DNA from: Tenacibaculum aiptasiae
Lineage (GTDB): Bacteria; Bacteroidota; Bacteroidia; Flavobacteriales; Flavobacteriaceae
Assembly: GCF_008806755.1 (NCBI RefSeq)
Contig: NZ_WAAU01000011.1
Span: 1-64,000, forward strand
Direction: 5' to 3'
Length of the DNA stretch: 64,000 nucleotides
Shown here: positions 24,878-34,284 of the stretch, piece by piece
How the letters are laid out: each line of letters starts with the position of its first letter
Numbering within the stretch: position 1 is the first letter of the stretch
Position numbers and translations under genes: made by a program
Notes under the pieces: generated by a model
The model's input: the letters and a program-made list of their open reading frames with translations, nothing else
Told to the model about the DNA's origin: nothing
Databases searched by the model: none

Positions 24878-27877
24878 TTACTTAATAACAAAGTTCAAAC
24901 GGGCAAATACGAATCTACCTCCAATTCCAAACTGTTGCGCTCTACGTGACCAATCGAAACGTCCACTGCTTCGGTTGTTTCCTCCATCTCCTAAAGCTTG
25001 ACCTGCTCTATCTGGATACACGTCTAAGATATTGTTTGCCCCTACAGTAAATGTTAATTCTTCCGTAGCTTTAAACCCTACTGATAAATCTGTTACAACT
25101 TTTCCTCCAAACACTTGTTGTCTACTAACATTAGTTGTTGCTTCAGTTACTTCACCAAAGTATACATTTCTTAAAAACACATTAAATCTCTTAGTACTTA
25201 AAGTATTTGATAAGTTTACCTTAGTTCTTGGCACTGCCTCCTCTAAGTACACTCTACTATCTTCTGGAAAGTAAGTATCTATTAATCCTGCATTCGCTAT
25301 TTGTTCCGAACTATGAATATCATCTACTTGCTTTGTTTTTGAGAACGTAGCTGATAAATCTGACTTTAAATTCATTTTATCATTTAAAGCTGTTTTGTGT
25401 GTAATAACAATATCAATTCCTTTTGATTCTGTATCAATTGCATTGGCAAAAAATGATGCTGCAGTTGCATTTGCTTCTCTAAGCAACTTACCAAATTCAG
25501 AATCAGAATCATCATTTGGATTAGCGTTACTATCATTAGTTCTGAATTGACCAGTATAAACCACTCTATCTTCAATTCCTACCCAATAACCATCTACAGT
25601 AATTTTTAAGTTTGCTGATGGAATTTTAGCTGTAAAACCTAAACTTATACTTGCAGATTCTTCTTGCTTTAACTTAGGAATCCCTAATAATTGTGCTACT
25701 CTACTATCATTTGAGAAAGTTCCTACTTCTTCTGGATTTCCATTTTGACCAAATAAGGTTGATGTAGTACTAAAGTTTAATTGGTGTAACGATGGTGCTC
25801 TAAATCCTGTATTAAAAGCCGATCTTATATTTAAGTTTTCATTTAACTTATAACGACCAGAAACTTTATAATTAAATGTAGAACCAAAATCGCTATAGTT
25901 TTCAAAACGTCCAGCTAATCCTACTAATAACTTATCGGTTAAATCTGCCTCTAAATCTGCATATGCAGCAAAACTACTACGGTCTCTTGACAACTCATTC
26001 TTTGCATTAAAGCCTGGAAAAACTTGTGCCCCACCTGGTCTTGTATTTCCAAAGACATCGACTGAAGCTGTTGTCGTTGCTGTTACTGGTAATCCATTTG
26101 CATCATACTGTGTGTAAGACTCTTCTTCTCCTGCTACAATTTCGTATAATTCCTTTCTAAATTCTGCTCCAAAAGCTGCATTTAATCCATTAAAAATACC
26201 TTTGTAATTATTCGAAAAATCTAAGTTGGTTGTATTTTGAGTAAAAGCAAAACCTCCTGCATCAAAACGAGTTGGTGAATTATTTAACATTGAAGCATTT
26301 GAAGTATTTGAAATCTCAAATAAGAAAGAATTTCTACCCCAAGTATTGCTTAAATCCACATCCCATTCTTTGATTTTACCCTTAATTCCAACAGCAAATG
26401 ACATGTCACTTATTTTTGAATTAATCTCTGGTAAAAATCCATTGATATAAAAGGGCGTATATGTCCTTGATTGGTTTGGTAAACGATAGAAACCTGCTGA
26501 GTTTCCTATTCTTGAACTAATACCTGCAAACGAATATAACTCAGTACCTTCCTCATCTATAGGTAAAGACATGTTAGCGAAAAAACGACCTCCTCTAAGC
26601 GCCGATTGACCTACACGCATTGTAAAATCTGTCCTATCTAAACCACGAACAGCTAATTCCGCATCAGTCGTATTAATCCCTACAATACCTGTAACATTTC
26701 CAGCACTATCTCTAGTAAACTCAGATAAAATACCTTCAACTGAATTAGCCCCAGCATTAACCCCAAAAATCTCTGTTAAAGAAGTAGCATTATTAATTGC
26801 ACTCTTAGTTGCCAAATCAAAATGCGTTACCCCTTGCGCAGCAAATTTGATATCCGATAAAGACAAATTAGCTATATCTAACCCTGAGTTATTCGCTACC
26901 CATTCTACAGAATTATAGGCATTAAAAATAGAACCTTCATACTCTTTCATACGATTGTATGGGTTTCTAAAATCAAAATCTCCAGTAAAGTTTATAAAAC
27001 CTCCTTTATCTCCTAGTTTAATTCCATAGTTTGCAGATACATTAACGCTCTCTCCGTCAATTCCTCCAGTTTGCTTATCTGAATTTTTTGAAACATGCGC
27101 TCCAGAAGTAACTGCTAAACTTAACTCATTTGTCTTGTTGTTAAGTACAATATTAATCACCCCTGCAATTGCATCTGAACCATATTGAGCTGCAGCACCG
27201 TCTCTTAAAACTTCAATTCTTTTAATTGCAGCTGCTGGAATAGCATTTAAATCAGTACCTACACTTCCTCTACCAAATGTTCCATTCACATTTACTAAAG
27301 AAGAAGTATGCCTTCTTTTCCCATTAATTAATACCAATACTTGATCTGGTCCTAATCCTCTTAAAGAAGCTGGATCAATGTGATCTGTACCATCAGAAAT
27401 TGTTTGTGTATTTGACGAAAAAGAAGGAGCAACATAGTTCAAGATTTGATTCAAGTTAACTTGTGGTGATGTTGCTGTTAATTCAGCTACATCGATAATG
27501 TCTACTGGTACGGGGGTATCTATCGCTGTTCTTGACTTGTTTCTTGATCCTACTAAAACTACTTCGTCTAAGTTTTCACTCTCTTCTTTTACTTCAATGG
27601 TAACATATTGAGTGGAGCTAATTTGTTTTTCTACTGTTTTAAAACCTATAGAAGAGATTACTAGTGTTGTCGGAATTTTCTTTACTTTAATAGAAAATTC
27701 TCCTTTGTCATCGGTTGTTACACCGTTAGTGGTTCCTTTTTCTAAGACATTAAAAAAGGGCAATGGTTCTTTGTTTTCATCAACGACCAACCCTTTTACC
27801 GTTTGTGCTGTCATAGAAATTGTTACAAAAAATAAACTAAAAAATAGAATTTTTTTGAATAGTGAGTTTTTTTTCAT
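24878..27877 (-). CDS. TonB-dependent receptor with CarboxypepD_reg-like domain
   Basis: 999 residues. The signal peptide ends near MTAQ (about residue 25). Next comes the carboxypeptidase-regulatory-like domain (GLVVDENKEPLPFFNVLEKG), then a plug with PASLRGLGPDQVLVLINGKRR and AIKRIEVLRDGAAAQYGSDAIAGVINIVL. A large barrel ends in GIGGRFVFARLNFVIK. It lacks the SusC-type FVVDGVYV signature, so it is an ordinary TonB receptor, not a SusC. Its only cotranscribed partners are two lipoproteins. The ligand is unknown. Confidence 0.92.
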   Translation of the reverse strand: MKKNSLFKKILFFSLFFVTISMTAQTVKGLVVDENKEPLPFFNVLEKGTTNGVTTDDKGEFSIKVKKIPTTLVISSIGFKTVEKQISSTQYVTIEVKEESENLDEVVLVGSRNKSRTAIDTPVPVDIIDVAELTATSPQVNLNQILNYVAPSFSSNTQTISDGTDHIDPASLRGLGPDQVLVLINGKRRHTSSLVNVNGTFGRGSVGTDLNAIPAAAIKRIEVLRDGAAAQYGSDAIAGVINIVLNNKTNELSLAVTSGAHVSKNSDKQTGGIDGESVNVSANYGIKLGDKGGFINFTGDFDFRNPYNRMKEYEGSIFNAYNSVEWVANNSGLDIANLSLSDIKFAAQGVTHFDLATKSAINNATSLTEIFGVNAGANSVEGILSEFTRDSAGNVTGIVGINTTDAELAVRGLDRTDFTMRVGQSALRGGRFFANMSLPIDEEGTELYSFAGISSRIGNSAGFYRLPNQSRTYTPFYINGFLPEINSKISDMSFAVGIKGKIKEWDVDLSNTWGRNSFLFEISNTSNASMLNNSPTRFDAGGFAFTQNTTNLDFSNNYKGIFNGLNAAFGAEFRKELYEIVAGEEESYTQYDANGLPVTATTTASVDVFGNTRPGGAQVFPGFNAKNELSRDRSSFAAYADLEADLTDKLLVGLAGRFENYSDFGSTFNYKVSGRYKLNENLNIRSAFNTGFRAPSLHQLNFSTTSTLFGQNGNPEEVGTFSNDSRVAQLLGIPKLKQEESASISLGFTAKIPSANLKITVDGYWVGIEDRVVYTGQFRTNDSNANPNDDSDSEFGKLLREANATAASFFANAIDTESKGIDIVITHKTALNDKMNLKSDLSATFSKTKQVDDIHSSEQIANAGLIDTYFPEDSRVYLEEAVPRTKVNLSNTLSTKRFNVFLRNVYFGEVTEATTNVSRQQVFGGKVVTDLSVGFKATEELTFTVGANNILDVYPDRAGQALGDGGNNRSSGRFDWSRRAQQFGIGGRFVFARLNFVIK

Positions 27878-28096
27878 GAACTATTATTTAAATTTAATTA
27901 GTTCAACAAATATTTAAATTAAATACACAAAAAACAATGTTTTAATGTATTTTATTTAAATAAATAACAAATAAGATGCTCAATCCTTATAAAATTAACT
28001 TTTTTAACAATCAAAAAAGCAAAACACCTGTTTTTACTGCATAATCCTTTTTTTTGGTTGAACCTTACTTTAACAACACTTATTTTCTTATTATTG

Positions 28097-28104
28097 TAGC
28101 TTTG
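28097..28104 (+). promoter_or_regulatory. TAnnTTTG -7 box for the moxR-bat locus
   Basis: TAGCTTTG, 35 bp before the moxR start. It is in the 262-bp divergent gap between the TonB receptor gene and moxR, where I see nothing else. Confidence 0.5.
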
Positions 28105-28139
28105 TTTCACAAAAATTCAAAATATATATTTCAATTCAT

Positions 28140-29129
28140 ATGGATATAGATGTTAGAGCTATTAATGAAAAAATAGAAAGAGAGAGTGCTTTTGTAGATT
28201 TACTAACTACAGAAATGAATAAAGTTATCGTAGGTCAGAAATATATGATTGAACGATTACTTATCGGGCTTTTAGGTAACGGACATATCTTATTAGAAGG
28301 TGTTCCTGGATTAGCAAAGACACTTGCAATTAACACACTATCAAAAGCTGTTCAAGCAAGTTTTAGCCGTGTACAATTTACACCTGACTTATTACCTGCG
28401 GATGTTGTTGGTACCATGATATACAATGTAAAAGAAAATGACTTTTCTATTAAAAAAGGTCCAATTTTTGCCAATTTTGTTTTAGCTGATGAGATTAACC
28501 GTGCTCCTGCTAAAGTACAATCTGCATTACTTGAAGCAATGCAAGAAAGACAAATCACTATTGGAGATGAAACTTTTAAATTAGAAGAACCATTTTTAGT
28601 AATGGCAACTCAGAATCCAGTAGAGCAAGAAGGAACTTATCCTCTTCCTGAAGCGCAAGTTGATCGTTTTATGTTAAAAACTGTAATTGACTATCCTAAA
28701 TTACAAGACGAACAAATAATAATGCGTCAAAACTTAAACGGAAGCTTTGGAAAAGTTAACCCTGTAGTTTCTGTAGAGCAAATTATAAAAGCTCGTCAAG
28801 TTGTTAATGAAGTATACATGGATGAAAAAATTGAGAAGTACATTCTTGATATCATTTTTGCTACTCGTTATCCTGAAAGATATAACTTAGAACAACTACA
28901 ACCTTTAATTAGCTTTGGTTCTTCTCCTCGTGGAAGTATTGCACTAGCTAAAGCAGCTAAATGTTATGCTTTTATTAAACGTAGAGGTTATGTTATTCCA
29001 GAAGATGTTAGAGCTGTTGTAAACGATGTTTTACGTCATAGAATTGGAATTACATACGAAGCAGAAGCTGAAAACGTTACATCTATAGATATTATTAATT
29101 CAATTATAAATGAGGTTCAGGTACCTTAA
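28140..29129 (+). CDS. moxR: MoxR-family AAA+ ATPase
   Basis: 329 residues. Walker A is LLEGVPGLAKT, Walker B is FVLADEINRAPAKVQSALLEAMQE, and sensor regions VMATQNPVEQEGTYPLPEAQVDRFM and SPRGSIALAKAAK are typical of MoxR. These chaperone-like ATPases act with VWA-domain partners. It heads the locus moxR, small orphan, DUF58, batD-like, batA, batB, batC, batD, batE, the conserved Bacteroidota aerotolerance arrangement. Confidence 0.93.
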   Translation: MDIDVRAINEKIERESAFVDLLTTEMNKVIVGQKYMIERLLIGLLGNGHILLEGVPGLAKTLAINTLSKAVQASFSRVQFTPDLLPADVVGTMIYNVKENDFSIKKGPIFANFVLADEINRAPAKVQSALLEAMQERQITIGDETFKLEEPFLVMATQNPVEQEGTYPLPEAQVDRFMLKTVIDYPKLQDEQIIMRQNLNGSFGKVNPVVSVEQIIKARQVVNEVYMDEKIEKYILDIIFATRYPERYNLEQLQPLISFGSSPRGSIALAKAAKCYAFIKRRGYVIPEDVRAVVNDVLRHRIGITYEAEAENVTSIDIINSIINEVQVP

Positions 29130-29216
29130 CTAGAAAAAAGCCTACAAATACACAAAACAAAACCATAACTATCTACTCAACTAAGCAAAAGTTTTACCCC
29201 CTTAAACAAAGCTAAT

Positions 29217-29546
29217 ATGAGATTTAAATTAACAACGTACAAAACGTTAAATGGAACAAAAAAAATTTTAGAATTAAGACGAAGAAAAAGTACTGAAGCT
29301 ATCATTTACAAAGATGATTCCCCTTCTTTTTATGTGGATTGTTTTGATTTACAAACAGAATCTAACGTAATAATGAACAGCTTAGTATTATGCCAACAAA
29401 GAAAGTTAGATGAAGTAATTAGAGAAATTGGTAAAAAGAACAATGTAAATTTATCTATACAAAAAGCGCCTTTACTATCTATAAAACAAGATGCTGAATA
29501 TACAGATGTAGATTTACCACCTTTACCAGAAGCTTGGTTAAATTAA
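29217..29546 (+). CDS. Small orphan protein, paralogue of 58008-58337
   Basis: 109 residues, cytoplasmic and basic at the start (MRFKLTTYKTLNGTKKILELRRRKSTEA). No domain is recognised. It is clearly homologous along its whole length to the minus-strand product at 58008-58337: shared blocks include TEAIIYKD, FYVDCFDL, TESNVI, NS-VLC and the ending DLPPLP. It sits between moxR (87 bp gap) and the DUF58 gene (no gap), inside the bat locus, where I know of no standard member of this kind. A role with MoxR/Bat is therefore possible but unproven. Confidence 0.7.
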   Translation: MRFKLTTYKTLNGTKKILELRRRKSTEAIIYKDDSPSFYVDCFDLQTESNVIMNSLVLCQQRKLDEVIREIGKKNNVNLSIQKAPLLSIKQDAEYTDVDLPPLPEAWLN

Positions 29547-30413
29547 ATGAACACAAAAGAATTACTAAAAAAAGTTCGGAAAATAGAAATTAAGACACGT
29601 CGTTTGTCTAATCATATTTTTGGAGGAGAATACCACTCGACCTTTAAAGGTCGTGGTATGACCTTCTCTGAAGTACGTCAATACCAATACGGAGATGATA
29701 TTAGAGCTATTGACTGGAATGTAACTGCACGTTATAATGAACCTTATATAAAAGTTTTTGAAGAAGAACGTGAATTAACCATGATGTTGGTGGTTGATAT
29801 TTCTGGTTCTGAATTTTTTGGTACTACTAATCAATTTAAAAAGGATACTATAACAGAAATTGCTGCAACTCTCGCATTTTCTGCTATCCAAAACAATGAT
29901 AAAGTTGGTTTAATTTTATTTTCTGACCAAGTAGAACTATTCATCCCCCCCAAGAAAGGGAAGAGTCATGTTTTAAGAATTATTAGAGAGTTAATCGAAT
30001 TCAATCCAAAAAGCAAACAAACTAATATTAACGAAGCATTAAAATTCTTATCTAATATTATGAAAAAGAAAGCTATTGTTTTTATGCTTTCTGATTTTAT
30101 GGATGATGATTACGAACGTACATTAAAAATTGTTGGAAACAAACACGATGTTACAGGTATCCGTGTATATGATAAATCTGATGAAGAGATTCCTAATTTA
30201 GGTATGGTACCAATGGTAGATGCAGAAACAGGAAAAATGCAATTAGTTAACACTAGTTCAGCATCAGTAAGAAATCAATACAAAGCTAACGCATTGCGCT
30301 TATCTGATTATTTCGAAACTACTTTTACAAAAAGTGGCGCAGGAACCATCAGTACACGTGTAGATGAAAGTTATGTAAAAAAGTTATTAGGTTATTTTAA
30401 ACGAAAAGGTTAA
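29547..30413 (+). CDS. DUF58-domain protein of the bat locus
   Basis: 288 residues. The DUF58 hallmark GRGMTFSEVRQYQYGDDIRAIDWNVTAR lies at about residues 33-60. It is followed by a VWA-like fold with a partial metal site (LVVDISGSEFF) and later IVFMLSDFMDD. There is no transmembrane segment. DUF58 proteins are regular partners of MoxR ATPases. The start codon follows directly on the stop of the preceding small gene, indicating translational coupling. Confidence 0.9.
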   Translation: MNTKELLKKVRKIEIKTRRLSNHIFGGEYHSTFKGRGMTFSEVRQYQYGDDIRAIDWNVTARYNEPYIKVFEEERELTMMLVVDISGSEFFGTTNQFKKDTITEIAATLAFSAIQNNDKVGLILFSDQVELFIPPKKGKSHVLRIIRELIEFNPKSKQTNINEALKFLSNIMKKKAIVFMLSDFMDDDYERTLKIVGNKHDVTGIRVYDKSDEEIPNLGMVPMVDAETGKMQLVNTSSASVRNQYKANALRLSDYFETTFTKSGAGTISTRVDESYVKKLLGYFKRKG

Positions 30414-30441
30414 TTGTCTACTTTAACAAAGACAGTATAAA

Positions 30442-31359
30442 ATGAGAAAAAAATTATTCTACATCTTCTTATTAATATCTTCTATTGGATTTTCACAATC
30501 TAACAAAGTTCAGGTTGAAGTTGATACTACTAATATTAGAATTGGTGAACAATTTCAATATAAAATCTCTGTTGATGATACTGAAAATGTAATTATCCCT
30601 AAATTAAACAACCTTAAAGGATTAGAAGTTGTTGACACCTTAAAAATAGACACTATTAAAAACAAATTAGTTCAAAAATATATTTTAACTGGTTTTGATA
30701 GCGGCTCATTTTATATACCACAACAACAAATTTTTATAAAAAACCAGGCTTATTTAACAGATAGCTTACTTATCAATGTAGCTACTGTAGCTATTGACAC
30801 TACAAAAATTAAAAAATTCCCAATAAAAGGAATCAAAGGAGAACCTTACCAATTTGATGACTTTAAAAATTATATTTATTGGGCAATAGCCATATTAATA
30901 CTTATTGGCTTAATAATCTACTACTTCGTTTTCAGAAAGAAAAAAGAAGAACAAGAAACAGTTGTTGTACCACTATTACCTCCTTATGAAGAAGCAATTC
31001 AAAAGCTTCAAGAATTGGACAGCAAATTATTATGGCAAAACAACCATATTAAAAAATATTACAGTGAATTAACAGGAATTGTTAGATCATACATTGAAAG
31101 AGAATTAAACATTCCTGCACTAGAAAGTACAACAGATGAATTAATTGACACCTTAAAAGATTTTGACGAAACAAAGTCTATTGAGACTACTAAAGAAACA
31201 ATTCAAAAGTTAAAAGAATTACTACAAGAATCGGATTTAGTAAAATTTGCGAAATCAAAACCTTTATCTCATGAGATTGAACAAGATCGTAAAGACGCTA
31301 AAGATGTAATAGATAATTTAAAACCTAAAAAAGAAGAAGTAGAAGATGAAGTGGAATAA
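30442..31359 (+). CDS. BatD-like single-pass membrane protein
   Basis: 305 residues. A signal peptide (ending near GFSQS) precedes a periplasmic immunoglobulin-like region of about 120 residues with the opening VQVEVDTTNIRIGEQFQYKISV, a pattern shared with BatD. One membrane helix lies near residues 150-168 (YWAIAILILIGLIIYYFVF), and then a cytoplasmic helical, charged tail (ELTGIVRSYIEREL ... EEVEDEVE). This plan is the usual protein between DUF58 and batA in Bacteroidota. The gene overlaps batA by 14 bp. Confidence 0.75.
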   Translation: MRKKLFYIFLLISSIGFSQSNKVQVEVDTTNIRIGEQFQYKISVDDTENVIIPKLNNLKGLEVVDTLKIDTIKNKLVQKYILTGFDSGSFYIPQQQIFIKNQAYLTDSLLINVATVAIDTTKIKKFPIKGIKGEPYQFDDFKNYIYWAIAILILIGLIIYYFVFRKKKEEQETVVVPLLPPYEEAIQKLQELDSKLLWQNNHIKKYYSELTGIVRSYIERELNIPALESTTDELIDTLKDFDETKSIETTKETIQKLKELLQESDLVKFAKSKPLSHEIEQDRKDAKDVIDNLKPKKEEVEDEVE

Positions 31360-32353
31360 TTTTGAATTTCATAGCCCTGAATTTTTATGGTTATTAATTT
31401 TAATTCCTCTACTTGCTTTTTGGAATTATTATTCAAGAAAAAAAGACAGCGCTCATTTAACAATCTCAAGTATAAAAGGGTTTAAGGTACAAGGCTCTAT
31501 TTTACCTAAACTTAAGCCATTATTATATCTCTTAAGGCTTTTAGCTTTAACCTGTTTAATTGTTGCTTTAGCTCGACCAAGAAATGTAGCTGTTAGTAAG
31601 AAAACAAAAACAAACCGAGGTATAGACATTGTTATGGCAATTGATGTATCTGCCAGTATGCTTGCAAAAGATTTAAAACCAAATCGTTTAGAAGCTCTTA
31701 AACGTGTTGCTACCGATTTTGTTAACAGAAGACCTAATGATCGTATAGGTATTGTTGTATACGCAGGTGAAAGTTTTACTCAAACTCCAATTACCAGTGA
31801 CAAATCAATTGTAAAAAGAACCATTTCAGATATTAGATGGGGACAACTTGAAGGAGGTACTGCAATTGGAATGGGACTTGGTTCAGCAGTAAACAGGCTA
31901 AAAGAAAGCAAAGCCAAAAGTAAAGTTATTATCCTTTTAACAGATGGTGTAAACAATGCTGGTTTTGTTGATCCTAAAACAGCTACCGAATTAGCAAAAG
32001 GAAACAACATTAAAGTTTATACTATTGGAATAGGAACAAACGGAATGGCTCCTTTCCCTTGGGCAAAAGATCCAAGAACCGGAAAAATTTCATTTAGAAA
32101 CCAACAAGTAGAAATTGACGAATCTTTACTAAAACATATAGCTAAAGAAACTGAAGGAAAATATTTTAGAGCAACTAACAACTCTAAATTAAAAGCTATT
32201 TATGATGAAATAGATAAGCTTGAAAAAACAAAAATAGAAGAGTTTAAATACTATAATTATACTGAAAAATACAGATTCCTTGTATTCTTAGCAGGTATCT
32301 TTTTATTATTAGAATTCGTATTAAAAAACACATTATTTAAAAGTTTTATATAA
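31346..32353 (+). CDS. batA: VWA-domain protein BatA
   Basis: 335 residues. Two N-terminal membrane helices (about 10-28 and 58-76) precede a von Willebrand A domain with the metal site DIVMAIDVSASM and the later VIILLTDGVNNAG. A last helix (YRFLVFLAGIFLLLEFVL) closes the protein. BatA/BatB are membrane-bound VWA proteins of the Bacteroides aerotolerance locus. The start at 31346 overlaps the preceding gene by 14 bp, and batB follows after 3 bp. Confidence 0.9.
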   Translation: MKWNNFEFHSPEFLWLLILIPLLAFWNYYSRKKDSAHLTISSIKGFKVQGSILPKLKPLLYLLRLLALTCLIVALARPRNVAVSKKTKTNRGIDIVMAIDVSASMLAKDLKPNRLEALKRVATDFVNRRPNDRIGIVVYAGESFTQTPITSDKSIVKRTISDIRWGQLEGGTAIGMGLGSAVNRLKESKAKSKVIILLTDGVNNAGFVDPKTATELAKGNNIKVYTIGIGTNGMAPFPWAKDPRTGKISFRNQQVEIDESLLKHIAKETEGKYFRATNNSKLKAIYDEIDKLEKTKIEEFKYYNYTEKYRFLVFLAGIFLLLEFVLKNTLFKSFI

Positions 32354-32356
32354 ACA

Positions 32357-33400
32357 ATGTATCGTATAGAAGAACCAATATATTTTTCCTTTTTTGCAAT
32401 TATTCCTGTAATAATTGTTGTTTTTCTGTTGGTTTTATGGTGGAAAAAAAGAACTCAAAAAAAATTCACAAACAAAGAACTATTAAATAAAATAGCTCCA
32501 AACACCTCTACATTCAAATCTGTTTTAAAATTGGTGTTTTTTATCATTGGAGTTTCTTTTTTAATCATATCTCTAGTAAACCCTAAAATGGGGACTAAAT
32601 TAAAAACGGTAAAAAGAGAAGGTGTTGATGTTGTTTTCGCTCTTGATGTATCTAAGAGTATGTTGGCAGAAGATATAGCTCCTAATAGATTAGAAAAATC
32701 GAAACAGATTATTTCTAAAATAATAAACAAACTAGGAAGTGACAGAGTTGGTATCATTATTTATGCCGGAAATGCTTATCCTTTACTACCTATTACTACA
32801 GACCATGCAGCTGCAAAAATGTTCTTGCAAAACGCAAATCCTGATATGGTTTCAAGTCAAGGAACTGCTATTAATGAAGCTTTAACCTTAGCCAAAACAT
32901 ATTATAATAATGATGAACAAACCAATCGTTTTTTAATTATTATTTCAGATGGTGAAGATCATCAAGAAGAAACAAAGCAAATTGCTCAAAACATAGCTAA
33001 CGAAGGTGTAAAAGTATATACCATAGGTGTAGGTACCGAAAAAGGAGGGCCAATTCCTATCAAATTAAATGGCGCGCTTATTGGTTATAAAAAAGATAGA
33101 AAAGGAGAAACTGTAATTACTAAAAGAAAACCAGATGTTTTACAAGGTATTGCAGAAGCTTCAAATGGAGAATATATTGATGGAAACAAAACTGAAAACC
33201 CAGTTAACACCATTGAAAACATTATAGCGAATGCTCAGAAAAGCGAATTCGAAACCAAGCAATTTTCTGATTATAAAGATCAATTCCAATGGTTTTTAGG
33301 AATTGGTTTATTTTTCTTAATTATTGATTTATTTTTCTTCGAAAGAAAAACGAAGTGGGTAAAGAAAGTAGACTTATTTAACGAAGAATCTAAAAAATAA
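32357..33400 (+). CDS. batB: VWA-domain protein BatB
   Basis: 347 residues with the same plan as BatA: two N-terminal helices, VWA metal site DVVFALDVSKSM, FLIIISDGEDHQEE, and a C-terminal helix (FQWFLGIGLFFLIIDLFFF). It is a paralogue of the preceding gene product; the two probably form a heteromeric assembly in the inner membrane. The stop abuts the batC start. Confidence 0.9.
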   Translation: MYRIEEPIYFSFFAIIPVIIVVFLLVLWWKKRTQKKFTNKELLNKIAPNTSTFKSVLKLVFFIIGVSFLIISLVNPKMGTKLKTVKREGVDVVFALDVSKSMLAEDIAPNRLEKSKQIISKIINKLGSDRVGIIIYAGNAYPLLPITTDHAAAKMFLQNANPDMVSSQGTAINEALTLAKTYYNNDEQTNRFLIIISDGEDHQEETKQIAQNIANEGVKVYTIGVGTEKGGPIPIKLNGALIGYKKDRKGETVITKRKPDVLQGIAEASNGEYIDGNKTENPVNTIENIIANAQKSEFETKQFSDYKDQFQWFLGIGLFFLIIDLFFFERKTKWVKKVDLFNEESKK

Positions 33401-34234
33401 ATGAAGATGAAAAGTTTACATTATGTTTTATTTTTAGTGCTGTTTTTTGCTATTGTTATTACCAGCAACGCACAACAAGATACTTTAAAACTACAGCGAG
33501 AAGCAAGAGCTTTATTACGTGAAGGAAATAAATTATACAACAAACAAAAATTTGATGATGCTGCTATTGCCTATCGTAAAGCTTTAGGTAAAAATAGTAA
33601 ATATGAAAAAGCTAGTTACAATTATGGAAACACCTTGTATCAAGCCAAAAAATTCAAAGAAGCTGTTGCTCAATTTGAAGTAACCACCAAAACATCAAAA
33701 GATAAATTTGCTCAAGCAGAAGCATACCACAATATTGGAAATGCAATGATGGAGCAAAAACAATATCAACAAGCTGTTGATGCTTTTAAAAATGCTTTAA
33801 GAAGAAATCCTGGTGACGATGAAACTCGTTATAATTTGGCTGTTGCACAAAAGAAATTAAAAAAGCAGCAACAAAACCAAAAGAACAACAAGGATAAGAA
33901 TAAAGACAAAAAAGATCAGAATAAGAAAGATCAAAAAAACAAGGACGACAAAGACAAGCAAAAAGATAAAAATAAAGACAAAAAAGGCGACGACAAGGAT
34001 AAAGATAAAAAGGACGAGAATAAGGATCAAAAAAATAAAGATCAGAATAAACAGCCTAATAAAAACGACAAAAAAGACCAAAAGCAAAAGCCTCAGCCTC
34101 AACAAGGAAAAATGTCTCCCGAGCAAATGAAGCAATTGTTAGAAAGTTTAAACAACGAAGAGAAAAAGACACAAAAGAAAATGAATGTTAAAAAATCCAA
34201 AGGAAGAAAGGTAAAACAAGAAAAAGACTGGTAA
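33401..34234 (+). CDS. batC: TPR protein BatC
   Basis: 277 residues. A signal peptide ends near ITSNAQQ. Tetratricopeptide repeats span about residues 30-150 (GNKLYNKQKFDDAAIAYRKAL, ASYNYGNTLYQAKKFKEA, AYHNIGNAMMEQKQYQQA). The following 90 residues are an extreme low-complexity tract of K, D, N and Q (33850-34100). The end is basic. BatC scaffolds protein contacts in the periplasm. A second in-frame ATG at 33407 is an equally possible start. The long open frame on the other strand of the low-complexity tract is an artefact of composition. Confidence 0.85.
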   Translation: MKMKSLHYVLFLVLFFAIVITSNAQQDTLKLQREARALLREGNKLYNKQKFDDAAIAYRKALGKNSKYEKASYNYGNTLYQAKKFKEAVAQFEVTTKTSKDKFAQAEAYHNIGNAMMEQKQYQQAVDAFKNALRRNPGDDETRYNLAVAQKKLKKQQQNQKNNKDKNKDKKDQNKKDQKNKDDKDKQKDKNKDKKGDDKDKDKKDENKDQKNKDQNKQPNKNDKKDQKQKPQPQQGKMSPEQMKQLLESLNNEEKKTQKKMNVKKSKGRKVKQEKDW

Positions 34235-34258
34235 TTTACCAACTTATAAAATCTTAAT

Positions 34259-34266
34259 TATTTTTG
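34259..34266 (+). promoter_or_regulatory. Possible internal TAnnTTTG box before batD
   Basis: TATTTTTG lies 18 bp before the ATG at 34285, the same layout as at rsmG and the desaturase gene. It implies that batD-batE may also be transcribed separately. It also places the start at 34285 and not at the TTG at 34264. Confidence 0.4.
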
Positions 34267-34284
34267 CATTTTTTAAAACTGAAT

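Noticed and set aside
18595..27877. Polysaccharide utilisation locus
   Set aside because: SusC/SusD are present but there is no glycoside hydrolase, lyase, sulfatase or dedicated regulator in the neighbourhood.
33857..34135. A long hydrophobic open frame on the minus strand opposite batC
   Set aside because: It is the reverse complement of a K/D/N/Q-rich low-complexity tract, which automatically reads as leucine, phenylalanine and valine. It has no start region and no independent support.
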